From NCBI RefSeq assembly GCF_000473265.1, contig NZ_KI421511.1, forward strand, positions 7,537,314-7,601,313: a stretch of DNA of 64,000 nucleotides, read 5' to 3'. Below, one piece after another: positions 43,859-52,546 of the stretch (the first letter of the stretch is position 1; each line of letters starts with the position of its first letter). Under the pieces are notes generated by a model that ran no database searches, was not told the origin of the DNA, and saw only the letters and a list, made by a program, of their open reading frames with translations. This DNA is from Amycolatopsis thermoflava N1165. Its GTDB lineage: Bacteria > Actinomycetota > Actinomycetes > Mycobacteriales > Pseudonocardiaceae. A program made the position numbers and the translations under genes.

Positions 43859-44673
43859 AACCGCCCTTCGCGTACTTCGGTGGAAAGACGAGGCTCGCCG
43901 AGCAGATCGCGGCCACGTTCCCGCCGCACGAGCACTACGTGGAGCCCTTCGCTGGCTCGCTCGCCGTCCTGCTCGCCAAGCCGCGCTCGAGGATGGAGAC
44001 CGTCAACGACCTCGACGGCGACCTCATGACGTTCTGGCGTGTGCTGCGCGACCAGCCCGACGAGCTGGCCCGCGTGTGCGCGTTGACCCCGCACGCCCGC
44101 GCCGAGCACCTCGAGGCCTACGCGCTCGAGCAGGCGCCGACCGACCTCGAGCGAGCACGCCGCGTCTGGGTGCTGCTCACGCAGGGCCGTGGCGGTCAGA
44201 TGCGCCCGACCGGATGGCGTCACTACGTCGACCCGGCCGGCTCGGTGCTCGGCATGCCGGGTTACCTCGAGGCCTACGTAGGCCGGATCGCGCCGGCCGC
44301 CGCCCGGCTCGCCGGGGTCACGCTCGAGCGTCAACCCGCGCTCGAGCTGATCGCGCGATACGGCCGTAGCCCGAACGTGCTGCTGTACGTCGACCCGCCG
44401 TACCTCGGATCCACTCGAGTCTCGGGTGGCTACCGGCACGAGATGAAGGCCGCGGACGAACACCGCGAGCTGGCCGCCGCGCTGCTCGAGTGCCGCGCAA
44501 CAGTCGTGCTGTCCGGCTATGAATCGCCGCTCTATGCCGAAATGTTCGGCGATTGGCACGTGACGCGAATCGAGACGACCACCGGCCAAGGGGGCAGACG
44601 CCAGGACCGAACCGAGGTGCTGTGGTGCAACCGACGCCCCGACGCGACCCTGTTCGACCTCGAGGCCTCATGA
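43855..44673 (+). CDS. DNA adenine methylase (D12 class, Dam-like)
   Basis: A 272-residue N6-adenine methyltransferase. The SAM motif is FAYFGGKTRLAEQI (5-18) with YVEPFAGSLAVL, and the catalytic DPPY is at residues 180-183 in LLYVDPPYLG. The 272-residue length and order match Dam/DpnM-type enzymes. There is no restriction endonuclease next to it, so it is likely an orphan that protects the phage genome from host restriction or sets replication or packaging signals. Recognition site unknown. The start and stop overlap neighbours by 4 bp. Confidence 0.9.
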   Translation: MKPPFAYFGGKTRLAEQIAATFPPHEHYVEPFAGSLAVLLAKPRSRMETVNDLDGDLMTFWRVLRDQPDELARVCALTPHARAEHLEAYALEQAPTDLERARRVWVLLTQGRGGQMRPTGWRHYVDPAGSVLGMPGYLEAYVGRIAPAAARLAGVTLERQPALELIARYGRSPNVLLYVDPPYLGSTRVSGGYRHEMKAADEHRELAAALLECRATVVLSGYESPLYAEMFGDWHVTRIETTTGQGGRRQDRTEVLWCNRRPDATLFDLEAS

Positions 44674-44900
44674 CCCGAGCGCGCCGCGGCCAGTACCCCG
44701 CCGCCTTGTTCTGGACCCGCCCCGGCTCGAGCAACGACGAGCCCGAGACACGCGACAACCCCCGCCTTCGGCCCTGCCCCTGGGAGCCCTGTCACGCCGC
44801 GCCCGGGCAGGACTGCACAACCACGATCCGCGGCCGCCGCAAGCCCCTGAAGGGCTACCACGCGGCCCGCCGCACCACCACGAAGGAGACGACCCGCTGA
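44670..44900 (+). CDS. Phage hypothetical protein with CPxxPC motif
   Basis: A 76-residue basic protein. LRPCPWEPCHAAPGQDCTT (about 35-53) has three cysteines and a His, typical of a small zinc-binding family in actinophages and actinobacteria. Coupled upstream and downstream. Function unknown. Confidence 0.62.
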   Translation: MTRARRGQYPAALFWTRPGSSNDEPETRDNPRLRPCPWEPCHAAPGQDCTTTIRGRRKPLKGYHAARRTTTKETTR

Positions 44901-45277
44901 TGACCCGAGACGCCTTCGGGAACGACCCCCTCGACTTCCGGCCGGCAACTCCGTTCCAGGCGCACCAGCTCGCGCGCCTGGCCGGGCTGGAACGCGCGCT
45001 CGGCGAGTTGCACGCCAAGATCGACCGCATCGCGAACGATTTGAAACCAACGAGCGGGTGGCGAGCGATGCACAGTGCTCCGCGCGACGGCACCGAGCTG
45101 ATCGGGCGCTATGGGGACCAGGAGATCCGCATCCGCTGGTCGGAGCAGCGCGTGTGCATGCTGGCGCCCGTCGCGGCTGGTGCTGGTCAACTCGGGGAAG
45201 GCTGGGAGGACGTCTGCAACCAGCTCTACATCGACGCTCCCGAAGCGTGGAAGCCAGTTGCGGGGGCAGGAGCGTGA
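44900..45277 (+). CDS. Phage hypothetical protein
   Basis: A 125-residue protein. Residues 19-48 form a helix (AHQLARLAGLERALGELHAKIDRIANDL), followed by a DUF551-like or beta-rich region (MHSAPRDGTELIGRYGDQEIRIRW...CNQLYIDAPEAWKPV), which resembles the small DUF551 family of phage proteins. It is coupled to both neighbours. No activity known. Confidence 0.62.
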   Translation: MTRDAFGNDPLDFRPATPFQAHQLARLAGLERALGELHAKIDRIANDLKPTSGWRAMHSAPRDGTELIGRYGDQEIRIRWSEQRVCMLAPVAAGAGQLGEGWEDVCNQLYIDAPEAWKPVAGAGA

Positions 45278-45813
45278 CGCGCGTCGTAGGGATCGACCCG
45301 TCTCTGACCGGAACCGGGCTCGCCACGATCACCAGCACCGACGGCCCGGCCGTGCGCGTCATCAGCTCCGAACCGACCCCTGACCCGACGCTGATCGACC
45401 GGGACATGCGGCTGGAACTCATCGTGCACGCCGTTGAGACCGTGGCCGCCGGCGCGGACCTCGCGGTGATCGAGGGACCCGCGCTCGGGAAGGCCAGCCC
45501 GCACACCTGGGAGCGGGCGGGGCTGTGGTGGCGCATCGTGAACCGCCTGATCGCCCGCCAGGTCCCGCTCGCCGTCTGCCCGCCGACCGTCCGCGCGAAG
45601 TGGGCCACCGGCAAGGGCAACGCCGGGAAAGCGCCCGTGGTGGCCGCGATCGCCCGGATGTGGCCGGACGTCGAGCTGGTCGACGACAACGCCGCCGACG
45701 CGCTCGTGTTCGCCACGATGGGCGCGCAGCGCGTCGGTCTGGCCGTGCCGCTCGCCCGCCACCGCGACGCGCTCGCCAGCGTCGAGTGGCCTGCCGCGCT
45801 GCAGGCAGCGTGA
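45274..45813 (+). CDS. RuvC-like Holliday junction resolvase
   Basis: A 179-residue RNase H-fold nuclease. VVGIDPSLTGTGLA (4-17) holds the first catalytic Asp8, LAVIEGPALG the Glu (about 66), and DDNAADALVFATMG (about 146-160) the last Asp pair. This is the RuvC pattern. Phage RuvC-like enzymes resolve branched DNA before packaging, in keeping with the annealing protein and the terminase downstream. GTG overlaps the previous stop. Confidence 0.85.
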   Translation: MTRVVGIDPSLTGTGLATITSTDGPAVRVISSEPTPDPTLIDRDMRLELIVHAVETVAAGADLAVIEGPALGKASPHTWERAGLWWRIVNRLIARQVPLAVCPPTVRAKWATGKGNAGKAPVVAAIARMWPDVELVDDNAADALVFATMGAQRVGLAVPLARHRDALASVEWPAALQAA

Positions 45814-45814
45814 C

Positions 45815-46093
45815 ATGAGCGAGTCGTGGGCTGGTGGCAGTTCCCGGCGTTGGCGCAGGCTGCGCCTGGAGATCGCCGACCGGGATCGCTGGGTATGCGG
45901 GCTCTGCCACCAGCCCATCGACCCGACGTTGCGCAAGCCGCACCCGCGCGCGCTGCATGTCCACCACACCCGGGGGAAGCGTTTCGGCGACGATCCGCGG
46001 TTCCTGCAGGCCGCGCACGCCGAGTGCAACCAGAAGGCCGGCGACCCGAGCGCGAAACCGGATCCCGCCCCGCAACCGAGGACCAGGTGGTGA
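45815..46093 (+). CDS. HNH endonuclease next to terminase
   Basis: A 92-residue HNH protein: RDRWVCGLCHQPID gives the first CxxC, ALHVHHTRGKRFGDDPRF the HH core, and AAHAECNQKAG the C-x-N-x-K end. HNH proteins beside the terminase are required for packaging-linked DNA cleavage in HK97-like phages, and cos phages carry them often. It starts 1 bp after the RuvC-like stop and overlaps the next gene by 4 bp. Confidence 0.9.
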   Translation: MSESWAGGSSRRWRRLRLEIADRDRWVCGLCHQPIDPTLRKPHPRALHVHHTRGKRFGDDPRFLQAAHAECNQKAGDPSAKPDPAPQPRTRW

Positions 46094-46488
46094 GCATGGC
46101 AACCGTGATCCTGGTGGCTGGCCCGCCCTGCGCAGGGAAGAACCACCACGTCGAGCAGCACCGCGCACCGGGTGACGTCGTGCTCGATCAGGACGCGATG
46201 GGGGCGCGCGCGTTCAACCGGGCGGTGGCCGAGCTGCAGCGGGCCAGGCCCGCTCGCCGCACGTGGGTGATCCGCTGCTGCGGGGGAGCCACGGCCCGAG
46301 CCCGGTTCGCTGCCCGCATCCGCGCGGATCGGACTGTCCTGCTGCGACCGCCCGACGAGGTGCTGATGGCACGGGCCAAGCAGAGGGCACAACCACACCG
46401 GCATGTGCAGGCGGTGCGGTACTGGCTGGACCAGGAGGCGCGCGACCCCATGCCGGACCCCACCCCCGTACCCCGGACCACGTGGTGA
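46090..46488 (+). CDS. Phage P-loop (AAA-33/kinase-like) ATP-binding protein
   Basis: A 132-residue protein. The Walker A is ILVAGPPCAGKNHH (residues 7-20), with Asn replacing the usual Ser/Thr. The next parts, DVVLDQDAM and RRTWVIRCCGGATAR, resemble small polynucleotide- or adenylate-kinase-like phage proteins. The last visible segment is Arg/His-rich. Substrate unknown; the altered P-loop may reduce metal binding. GTG at 46090 overlaps the HNH stop. Confidence 0.65.
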   Translation: MSMATVILVAGPPCAGKNHHVEQHRAPGDVVLDQDAMGARAFNRAVAELQRARPARRTWVIRCCGGATARARFAARIRADRTVLLRPPDEVLMARAKQRAQPHRHVQAVRYWLDQEARDPMPDPTPVPRTTW

Positions 46489-46716
46489 GGCATCGACGAA
46501 TGCATTGCAATGCTCTGACCTGCGGCGATGCGCCGAGGCGTGGGGTGGGGGGTGCCTTTCCCCGCCGGCGCGCGCCACGGACACCCCGCCGCCTGTGGTC
46601 TTTTTTTGCTCGCAGCGCGCGGGCGCGCGCCCGATCGACGGCGCCCGGCGCCGATGCCGTCCGGTTCGGACAGATCGTCAGCGGTTCGAGCGATCATGGT
46701 CTGGAGGGGAGAGGGG
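46489..46716. promoter_or_regulatory. Early/late junction: palindrome, terminator-like stretch, probable late promoter
   Basis: This 228-bp gap breaks the otherwise coupled gene run. It holds a perfect 12-bp palindrome GCATTGCAATGC (46502-46513), a G/C-rich hairpin region that ends in seven T residues (about 46602-46608), a GCGCGCGGGCGCGCGC palindrome (46617-46632), and then GGAGGGGAGAGGGG before terS. The T-run suggests intrinsic termination of the early operon. A gap just before terS is also the usual place for cos, but no ends can be assigned. Confidence 0.5.
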
Positions 46717-47016
46717 ATGACGCTTTCGGAGGTGCTGAGTAAGTCGCTCGGCGCGGTGACGTTGCGGCCGGAGGACGAGGCCGCGGCCGCGCTCGCGCGG
46801 CGCTACGCGGACGTGCTGGACAGCGAGCCGGACGCGCTGGTGAAGGTTGGGCCGCTGCTGCTGGCCTGCCTGGAATCGCTGGGCATGACGGCGAAGGGCC
46901 GGGCGGTGGTGCTCGGGAAGGGTGGACAACGTGGTGACGGCGGCGGCAAGCAGCGGTCGGCGCTCGACGACCTCCGGGCGAAGCGCGAAGCGCGTGCTCG
47001 GAAGAACGGAACCTAG
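46717..47016 (+). CDS. Terminase small subunit
   Basis: A 99-residue protein directly upstream of and overlapping terL. It is helical (EDEAAAALARRYADVLDSEPDALVKVGPLLLACLESLGM) with a basic C-terminus, fitting the small-terminase family of actinophages that recognise the packaging site. Assigned mainly by position. GAGAGGGG precedes its ATG. Confidence 0.75.
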   Translation: MTLSEVLSKSLGAVTLRPEDEAAAALARRYADVLDSEPDALVKVGPLLLACLESLGMTAKGRAVVLGKGGQRGDGGGKQRSALDDLRAKREARARKNGT

Positions 47017-48517
47017 GCTCTGGACGCCGCCGCTGCGGCGGCTCACCGCGCGGACGTCGTACGGGTTCGACGTCGTCGAGTTCGCCGACACGGTGCTGGG
47101 CATGCCGCTGGATCCGTGGGAGCGGTGGCTGGTGATCCACGCCGGCGAGCTGCTGCCGGACGGGCGGCCGCGGTTCCGCAAGGTGCTGGTGATCGTGGCG
47201 CGGCAGAACGGCAAGACGCACGTGCTCGTTGTGCTGTCGCTGTTCTGGCTGTTCGTCGAGGCCGTGCCGCTCGTGCTCGGTACCAGCACGAACCTGGGCT
47301 ACGCGAAGGAGTCCTGGCAAAAGGCCGTCGACCTCGCCGAGAGCCACGAGGAGCTGGCGCCGCTGGTCGCGACCGTGCGCAAGGCCGCTGGGGAAGAGGC
47401 GCTGGTGACCGCGGAAAAGGCCCGCTACCGCATCGCCGCGGCGAACCGGCGCGGCGGCCGGTCGCTGACGATCCACCGGCTGATCCTCGACGAGCTGCGC
47501 GAGCACGACTCCTGGGACGCGTGGAACGCTGCGTACAACGCGATGAACGCCGTGCCGTCGGCGCAGGCGTTCGCGATCACCAACCAGGGCGACGCGGGCG
47601 CGGTGGTGCTGGAGTCGTTGCGCTCGGCTGCGGTCGAGCGCGTGAACGGCGTCGAGCGGATCCGGCCGGACGGCGACCCGCAGCTGGGTCTGTTCGAGTG
47701 GAGTGCGCCGCCCGGGTCCGACGCCGACGACCCGCACGCGCTCGCGATGAGCAACCCGAACCTGGGCCGGCGGATCGACCTCGACTCGCTGCTGGCCGAC
47801 GCGCGGCGGGCCAAGGAGAACGGCGGCGACGAGCTGACGCAGTTCGAAACCGAGATCCTGTGCATGCGGGTTCCGAACCTGGATCCGGCGATCGACGGGG
47901 AGGCGTGGTCTGCCCCGTTCCCCGCCGGTTGCCTGGATCCCGGCGACCTCGCCGACGTGCGCTCGAACGTCGTGCTGACGTTCGACGTGTCGCTGGACCA
48001 GCAACACGCGGCGCTCATCGCGGCCGCGCGGACCCCGGACGGGCGGGTCCGCGTCGAGCCGGTGCAGGCGTGGACCGACCTCGCCGCGTTCCGCCGCGAG
48101 CTGCCCGCGCTCGTGCGCAAGATCAAGCCGCGCAAGCTCGGGTGGTTCCCGACCGGCCCGGCGGCCGCCGTGGCGGCCGAGCTGGTGAAGCGGAAGGGCT
48201 GGCCGCCGCCGGGGGTCGAGCTGGAGGAGATCCGTAGCGACGTGCCGGTGGTGTGCATGGGCTTCGCCGAGCAGGTCACCTCGCGACAGATCGCGCACTC
48301 CGGCGACCCGCTGCTGGACGCGCAGGTGGAGGCTGCCGAACGGCAGATGCGCGGCGACGCGTGGGTGTTCATCCGGCGCGGGGTGGGGCACGTCAATGCC
48401 GTGTACGCCGCGGCGGGCGCGGTGCACCTCGCGCGGACGCTGCCGGCCCCGGTCGGCAAGCCGCGGATCGTTCGGCGGAGGAAGCGAGGGGACGACGACA
48501 CGCAAGCCGCCGCCTGA
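46922..48517 (+). CDS. Terminase large subunit
   Basis: A 531-residue packaging motor. Walker A is VARQNGKT (92-99) and Walker B LILDEL (187-192), followed by the C-terminal RNase H-like nuclease starting at VVLTFDVSLD (near 350). It translocates DNA into proheads through the portal and cuts it. HK97-like TerL by sequence style. The start is uncertain: GTG 46922 overlaps terS by 95 bp, GTG 46994 by 23 bp; both give complete ATPase domains. Confidence 0.93.
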   Translation: MDNVVTAAASSGRRSTTSGRSAKRVLGRTEPRLWTPPLRRLTARTSYGFDVVEFADTVLGMPLDPWERWLVIHAGELLPDGRPRFRKVLVIVARQNGKTHVLVVLSLFWLFVEAVPLVLGTSTNLGYAKESWQKAVDLAESHEELAPLVATVRKAAGEEALVTAEKARYRIAAANRRGGRSLTIHRLILDELREHDSWDAWNAAYNAMNAVPSAQAFAITNQGDAGAVVLESLRSAAVERVNGVERIRPDGDPQLGLFEWSAPPGSDADDPHALAMSNPNLGRRIDLDSLLADARRAKENGGDELTQFETEILCMRVPNLDPAIDGEAWSAPFPAGCLDPGDLADVRSNVVLTFDVSLDQQHAALIAAARTPDGRVRVEPVQAWTDLAAFRRELPALVRKIKPRKLGWFPTGPAAAVAAELVKRKGWPPPGVELEEIRSDVPVVCMGFAEQVTSRQIAHSGDPLLDAQVEAAERQMRGDAWVFIRRGVGHVNAVYAAAGAVHLARTLPAPVGKPRIVRRRKRGDDDTQAAA

Positions 48518-48566
48518 CTCCTGAATACCTGATCACCTGTGCAGGTGTTCATGTATTGTCGCGGCC

Positions 48567-51566
48567 GTGGGATGGCTGCGCACGCTGCTGAGATGGTCCG
48601 AGGCGCCCGGCTCGCCGAGCGCGCCCGAGCCGTCCGTAACGTTCTCCCACGACCTGCCCACCCCGGTAGACACGCTGGTCTCGGGGGCGTCGAAGTTCTC
48701 GAACACGCCGGTGACGCGGGCGCTCGCGCTGTCCGTCCCGGCCGTGCTGCGCGGCCGCAACCTGCTGTGCTCGATCGCCACGCTGCCGCTGGTCACCCGC
48801 GACAAGGACCGCATGCTGGTCCGGTCGTCCCTGCTGGAGCAGATCGACCCAAACGTGGCGAACGTGGTCACCCTGGCGCAGACGGTCGAAGACCTCGTGT
48901 TCGATGCGATCTCCTGGTGGCAGATCACCGACCGGCTCGCCGACGGGTTCCCGCGCTCGGCCGTGCACGTCGACGTCAACACGGTGTCGCTGAACCCGCC
49001 ACCGGGCGCACGCCAGCTCCGCACGCTGCCGTCCGGGCAGCAGCTTCCCGGCGGCGTGGTGTGGGTGAACGGCCAGCCGGTGCCCGGGCAGGACATGATC
49101 CGGTTCGACTCGCCGAACCCGCCCCTGCTCGGCGCTGCGGCGCGCGCGATCCGGCGCGCGATTCTGTTCGACCGGGCGTCGTCGATGTACGCCAGCGACC
49201 CGCGGCCACAGGACTACTTCACCCCGGCTGAGAACGCGGACCCGATCGAAGACGACGAGGTCGAAGAGATCCTGGACGACTGGGAGGCTGCGCGGCGCGA
49301 GCGCGCTACCGCCTACGTGCCGGCCGCCCTGAAGTACCAGACCGTCAACGCGCCGACGCCCGCCGAGCTGCAGCTGGTCGAGCTGAAGAAGGAAGCGACG
49401 ATCGAGATCGCGAACGCGCTCGGTCTGGACGCCGAAGACCTGCAGGTGTCGACGACGTCGCGCACGTACGCGAACGCGACCGACCGGCGGCGCGACCGGA
49501 TCAACGACGTGCTGGCCATGTACATGCGGGCCGTGACCGACCGGCTGTCCATGAACGACGTCACCCGCCGCGGTCAGAAGGTCGAGTTCAACCTCGACGA
49601 CTACCTGAAGGCCAACGCGACCGAGCGGTGGAACACCTACCAGACCGGGCTCACCACGCGCGTGCTCACCGTGCCGGAGGTGCGCGAGATGGAGGGGCTG
49701 CCCGCCATTCCGGTCGAGGTCTCTCCGCGCCAGCAACAGACACCCGCGGCTGATCAGGGCCAGCCGCAGACCACCGAGGAGGCCGGCATGACCCGGACCG
49801 CGACGAGCGCGCAGTTCGCCGAGGACAGCAACCACGACGTGATCGCGTTCGCGATCCCGGTCGCCGATGCGAACTTCCGCGTCGACGTCGAGAAGCGCAC
49901 CGTCTCCGGGCTGCTCGTGCCGTGGAACAAGGTCGCCCGCTCGGGGTGGGCGAAGTACCGGTTCTCCAAGGACAGTCTGTCCTGGTCGGACACCAGCCGG
50001 GTGAAGCTCAACCTCGACCACAACCGTTCCGAGGCCATCGGCTACGCCGTGAAGCTCGAATCCACGGACAAGGGCCTGGAGGGCACGTTCAAGATCGCCC
50101 GCGGCGAGGACGGCGACAAGGCGCTGATGAAGGCCGACGACAAGGTGCTGGACGGGTTCAGCATCGAGGCCGAGTTCAACGAGGACGGTTCCAGCTGGGG
50201 CGCCGACCCGAACGACGACATGGTGCGGCTGGTGTCCGACGCGCGGCTGGCCGGCGTGGCGCTGACCGCGTTCCCCGCATTCGACGACGCCCGGGTGTCG
50301 GGCGTCAAGGCATCACGGAAGGACAGCAGGATGACGGACAAGCCCGACGGCCCGCAGGGGCAGCAGGGAACCGCGGTCGCCGGGCCGGACGCGGCGACGA
50401 CTGCCGCGTTCACCGCCGCGGTCGAGGCGTTCACGAAGAACACCGGCACGCTCGCCGAGGCGATCTCGACGCTGGTCGAGGTCCAGCAGAACGGCAGCGA
50501 GGGACCCGCGTTCGTCGACCCGACCCGCCCCAAGGCGCGGTTCTCGGTCAACGAGGAGGCGCTGTACCGGTTCGACGGCTCCCGCGGCAAGCACGACTTC
50601 TCCACGGACATCATCTCGGGCGCGAAGGGCGACCACGAGGCGCTGAAGCGCGCGGAGCAGTGGATCCAGGAGAACTTCGCGTTCCCCGGCGGCGCCGACT
50701 TCGCGGTGAACCAGGCCGGCGTCAAGGCGCTGAACCCGGACATCAACCGGCCGGACCTGTACGTGGACCAGCTGGAGTACCCGACCCCGATCTGGGACGC
50801 GATCCGCAAGGGCACGATCGACGACAACACGCCGTTCGTGCTGCCCAAGTTCCAGTCGGCCTCGAACCTGGTGAACAACCACACCGAGGGCACCGAGCCG
50901 ACGCCGGGCGCGTTCAGCACGACCACACAGACCATCACGCCGTCGGCGGTGTCGGGCAAGGTCGAGGTGACTCGCGAGGCGTGGGACCAGGGCGGCAACC
51001 CGCAGCTGTCCACGATCCTGTGGCGGCAGATGGTGCGGGAGTACAACGAGGCGCTGGAGGAGGCTTCCGCGGCGCTGCTGGAGAGCCTCACCGTCACCAC
51101 CGTGACGCTCACCGCCGGTGCCGTCGACACCGCGCTGGCGCAGGAAGTGAAGGAGGCGCTCGCCGCGCTGCACTTCAGCCGTGGCGGGTTCCGGTTCCGC
51201 GACTTCAAGCTGGAGCAGGGGCTGTACACCGCGCTGGCCGCGGCCAAGGACGCCGACGGGCGGCCGCTGTTCCCCGTGCTCGGCGCGACCAACGCCGACG
51301 GCACGATGGGCCAGTTCTTCGGCTCCCTGGCGATCGGCGGGCTGGCCGGCGTCCCGGCGTGGGCGCTGCCGTTCGTCGACGGCGCCGCGAACGACTCCTA
51401 CCTGTTCAACCGGGAGGACGTCCACGGCTGGGCCTCGAACCCGCAGCGGCTCGACTTCCAGTACCGCGTCGCGTTCGTCGACGTCGCCGTGTGGGGCTAC
51501 AAGGCGCTGGCCTGCACCCGCACCGACGGCGTCCGCAAGATCACCTACGACAACGCCGCGGTCTGA
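48567..51566 (+). CDS. Portal-prohead protease-major capsid fusion ORF
   Basis: One uninterrupted 999-codon ORF encodes three proteins that are normally separate. Residues 1-about 400 are an HK97-type portal (IEIANALGLDAEDLQVSTTSRTYAN, LDDYLKANATERWNTYQTGLTTRVLTVPEVREMEGL). Residues 408-588 are the prohead protease, with His485 (NLDHN) and Ser532 (DGFSI) in place. Residues 589-999 are an HK97-fold major capsid protein. Both junctions have an in-frame ATG with a good ribosome site (49788 after GAGGAGG; 50331 after GGAAGGA), so separate proteins can also be made by internal initiation. No stop codon separates the parts. Confidence 0.93.
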   Translation: MGWLRTLLRWSEAPGSPSAPEPSVTFSHDLPTPVDTLVSGASKFSNTPVTRALALSVPAVLRGRNLLCSIATLPLVTRDKDRMLVRSSLLEQIDPNVANVVTLAQTVEDLVFDAISWWQITDRLADGFPRSAVHVDVNTVSLNPPPGARQLRTLPSGQQLPGGVVWVNGQPVPGQDMIRFDSPNPPLLGAAARAIRRAILFDRASSMYASDPRPQDYFTPAENADPIEDDEVEEILDDWEAARRERATAYVPAALKYQTVNAPTPAELQLVELKKEATIEIANALGLDAEDLQVSTTSRTYANATDRRRDRINDVLAMYMRAVTDRLSMNDVTRRGQKVEFNLDDYLKANATERWNTYQTGLTTRVLTVPEVREMEGLPAIPVEVSPRQQQTPAADQGQPQTTEEAGMTRTATSAQFAEDSNHDVIAFAIPVADANFRVDVEKRTVSGLLVPWNKVARSGWAKYRFSKDSLSWSDTSRVKLNLDHNRSEAIGYAVKLESTDKGLEGTFKIARGEDGDKALMKADDKVLDGFSIEAEFNEDGSSWGADPNDDMVRLVSDARLAGVALTAFPAFDDARVSGVKASRKDSRMTDKPDGPQGQQGTAVAGPDAATTAAFTAAVEAFTKNTGTLAEAISTLVEVQQNGSEGPAFVDPTRPKARFSVNEEALYRFDGSRGKHDFSTDIISGAKGDHEALKRAEQWIQENFAFPGGADFAVNQAGVKALNPDINRPDLYVDQLEYPTPIWDAIRKGTIDDNTPFVLPKFQSASNLVNNHTEGTEPTPGAFSTTTQTITPSAVSGKVEVTREAWDQGGNPQLSTILWRQMVREYNEALEEASAALLESLTVTTVTLTAGAVDTALAQEVKEALAALHFSRGGFRFRDFKLEQGLYTALAAAKDADGRPLFPVLGATNADGTMGQFFGSLAIGGLAGVPAWALPFVDGAANDSYLFNREDVHGWASNPQRLDFQYRVAFVDVAVWGYKALACTRTDGVRKITYDNAAV
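49776..49790 (+). promoter_or_regulatory. Internal ribosome site and start for the prohead protease
   Basis: GAGGAGG (49776-49782) stands 5 bp before an in-frame ATG at 49788, which is residue 408 of the fusion ORF and the first residue expected of the protease domain. It would allow free protease to be made. Confidence 0.6.
50317..50333 (+). promoter_or_regulatory. Internal ribosome site and start for the major capsid protein
   Basis: GGAAGGA (50317-50323) stands 7 bp before an in-frame ATG at 50331, residue 589 of the fusion ORF, at the protease/capsid border. Capsid protein is needed in hundreds of copies, so independent initiation here would explain the stoichiometry. Confidence 0.6.
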
Positions 51567-51568
51567 TC

Positions 51569-51928
51569 GTGAGCGGGCAGTTGGAGCGGCCGCCGACGAG
51601 CGGGCCGGGCTCGGGAGCGGCGGCGTGGCGCGCCTACGCCGCCGCGCTCACCGGCTCGCCCGCCGAGGCGTGGGCGGAGCTGTCGCGCGACGAGGTGATC
51701 GCACAGCTGGAGTCCGACGGCGTCGTGGCGGCGGCGCCGGAGGACGGCGGACCGAGCGCGGGTGCAGCGCCGGCCGCCACGGGCGCGCCCGAGGAGAGCG
51801 GGCGCAAGGACGGCGTCGCCCCGGTCGTCGAGGGGCCGGCCGGGGCGCGCCGTCCGCTGTGGATGGTGCCCACTGACGACGGAATGGTGCCCGAGGTCGA
51901 GCTTCGGGCACGGCAGCGGCAGCGGTAA
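51569..51928 (+). CDS. Head-region hypothetical protein
   Basis: A 119-residue protein from a GTG 3 bp after the capsid stop. The N-terminal half (AAAWRAYAAALTGSPAEAWAELSRDEVIAQLESDG) is helical, the rest Pro/Gly/Ala-rich. Small proteins between MCP and the head-tail connector are common in siphophages and often help with capsid or connector assembly; no specific match is seen. Confidence 0.65.
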   Translation: MSGQLERPPTSGPGSGAAAWRAYAAALTGSPAEAWAELSRDEVIAQLESDGVVAAAPEDGGPSAGAAPAATGAPEESGRKDGVAPVVEGPAGARRPLWMVPTDDGMVPEVELRARQRQR

Positions 51929-51942
51929 GGAGGTGAGCGGAG

Positions 51943-52542
51943 ATGGCCTGGCAGCCTGACTATGCCAGCGCGGCCGAGCTGGCCGAGTACGTGCGTGGCG
52001 ACGAGACGGTGGACGGCGACGAGCTGGCGGTGGCCGTCTCCGCCGCCTCGCGCGCAATCGACGAGTTCACCCACCGGCAGTTCGGGCAGACCGACGTCGA
52101 GCAGCGGTTCTACACCGCGCGCTGGTCCGCGTACCGCGACACCTGGCTGGTGCGGATCGACGACGTCATGGTGGTCCCGACCGAGGTCGCCACCGACCCC
52201 GGAGACGACACCTGGACGACGGTCGGCAACCCGCGGATGCTGCCGCGCAACGCGGCGGCCGAGGGCCGGCCGTGGACGGAACTCCAGTTGCCGAGCACGA
52301 TCGGGAGCATCGCCGTCGACGGCGTACGCGTCACCGCTCGGTTCGGATGGACCGAAGTACCCGACACCATCAAGCAGGCGACGCTGCTGCAGGCGTCGCG
52401 CCTGTTCGCACGCCGGGACTCGCCGTTCGGCGTGGCCGGATCGCCGGACATCGGGTCCGAGCTGCGGCTACTCGCCAAGCTCGACCCGGATGTTCAGGTG
52501 ATGGTGGCCAACTACTGTCGCGACCGGAAGCGGGTCGGGTGA
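51943..52542 (+). CDS. Head-tail connector protein
   Basis: A 199-residue protein resembling the HK97 gp6/phi-like connector group: an N-terminal helical region (SAAELAEYVRG...AASRAIDEFTHRQFG), a beta middle, and FGWTEVPDTIKQATLLQASRLFARRDSPFGVAG, a motif common to such connectors. It forms the ring below the portal. AAGGAGGTGAGCGGAG before the ATG is a strong ribosome site, in keeping with high late expression. Confidence 0.82.
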   Translation: MAWQPDYASAAELAEYVRGDETVDGDELAVAVSAASRAIDEFTHRQFGQTDVEQRFYTARWSAYRDTWLVRIDDVMVVPTEVATDPGDDTWTTVGNPRMLPRNAAAEGRPWTELQLPSTIGSIAVDGVRVTARFGWTEVPDTIKQATLLQASRLFARRDSPFGVAGSPDIGSELRLLAKLDPDVQVMVANYCRDRKRVG

Positions 52543-52546
52543 TCCC

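Noticed and set aside
43855-44673. Restriction-modification system in the prophage
   Set aside because: Only the methylase is present; neighbouring genes have no restriction nuclease motif, and the HNH genes belong to the recombination and packaging sets.
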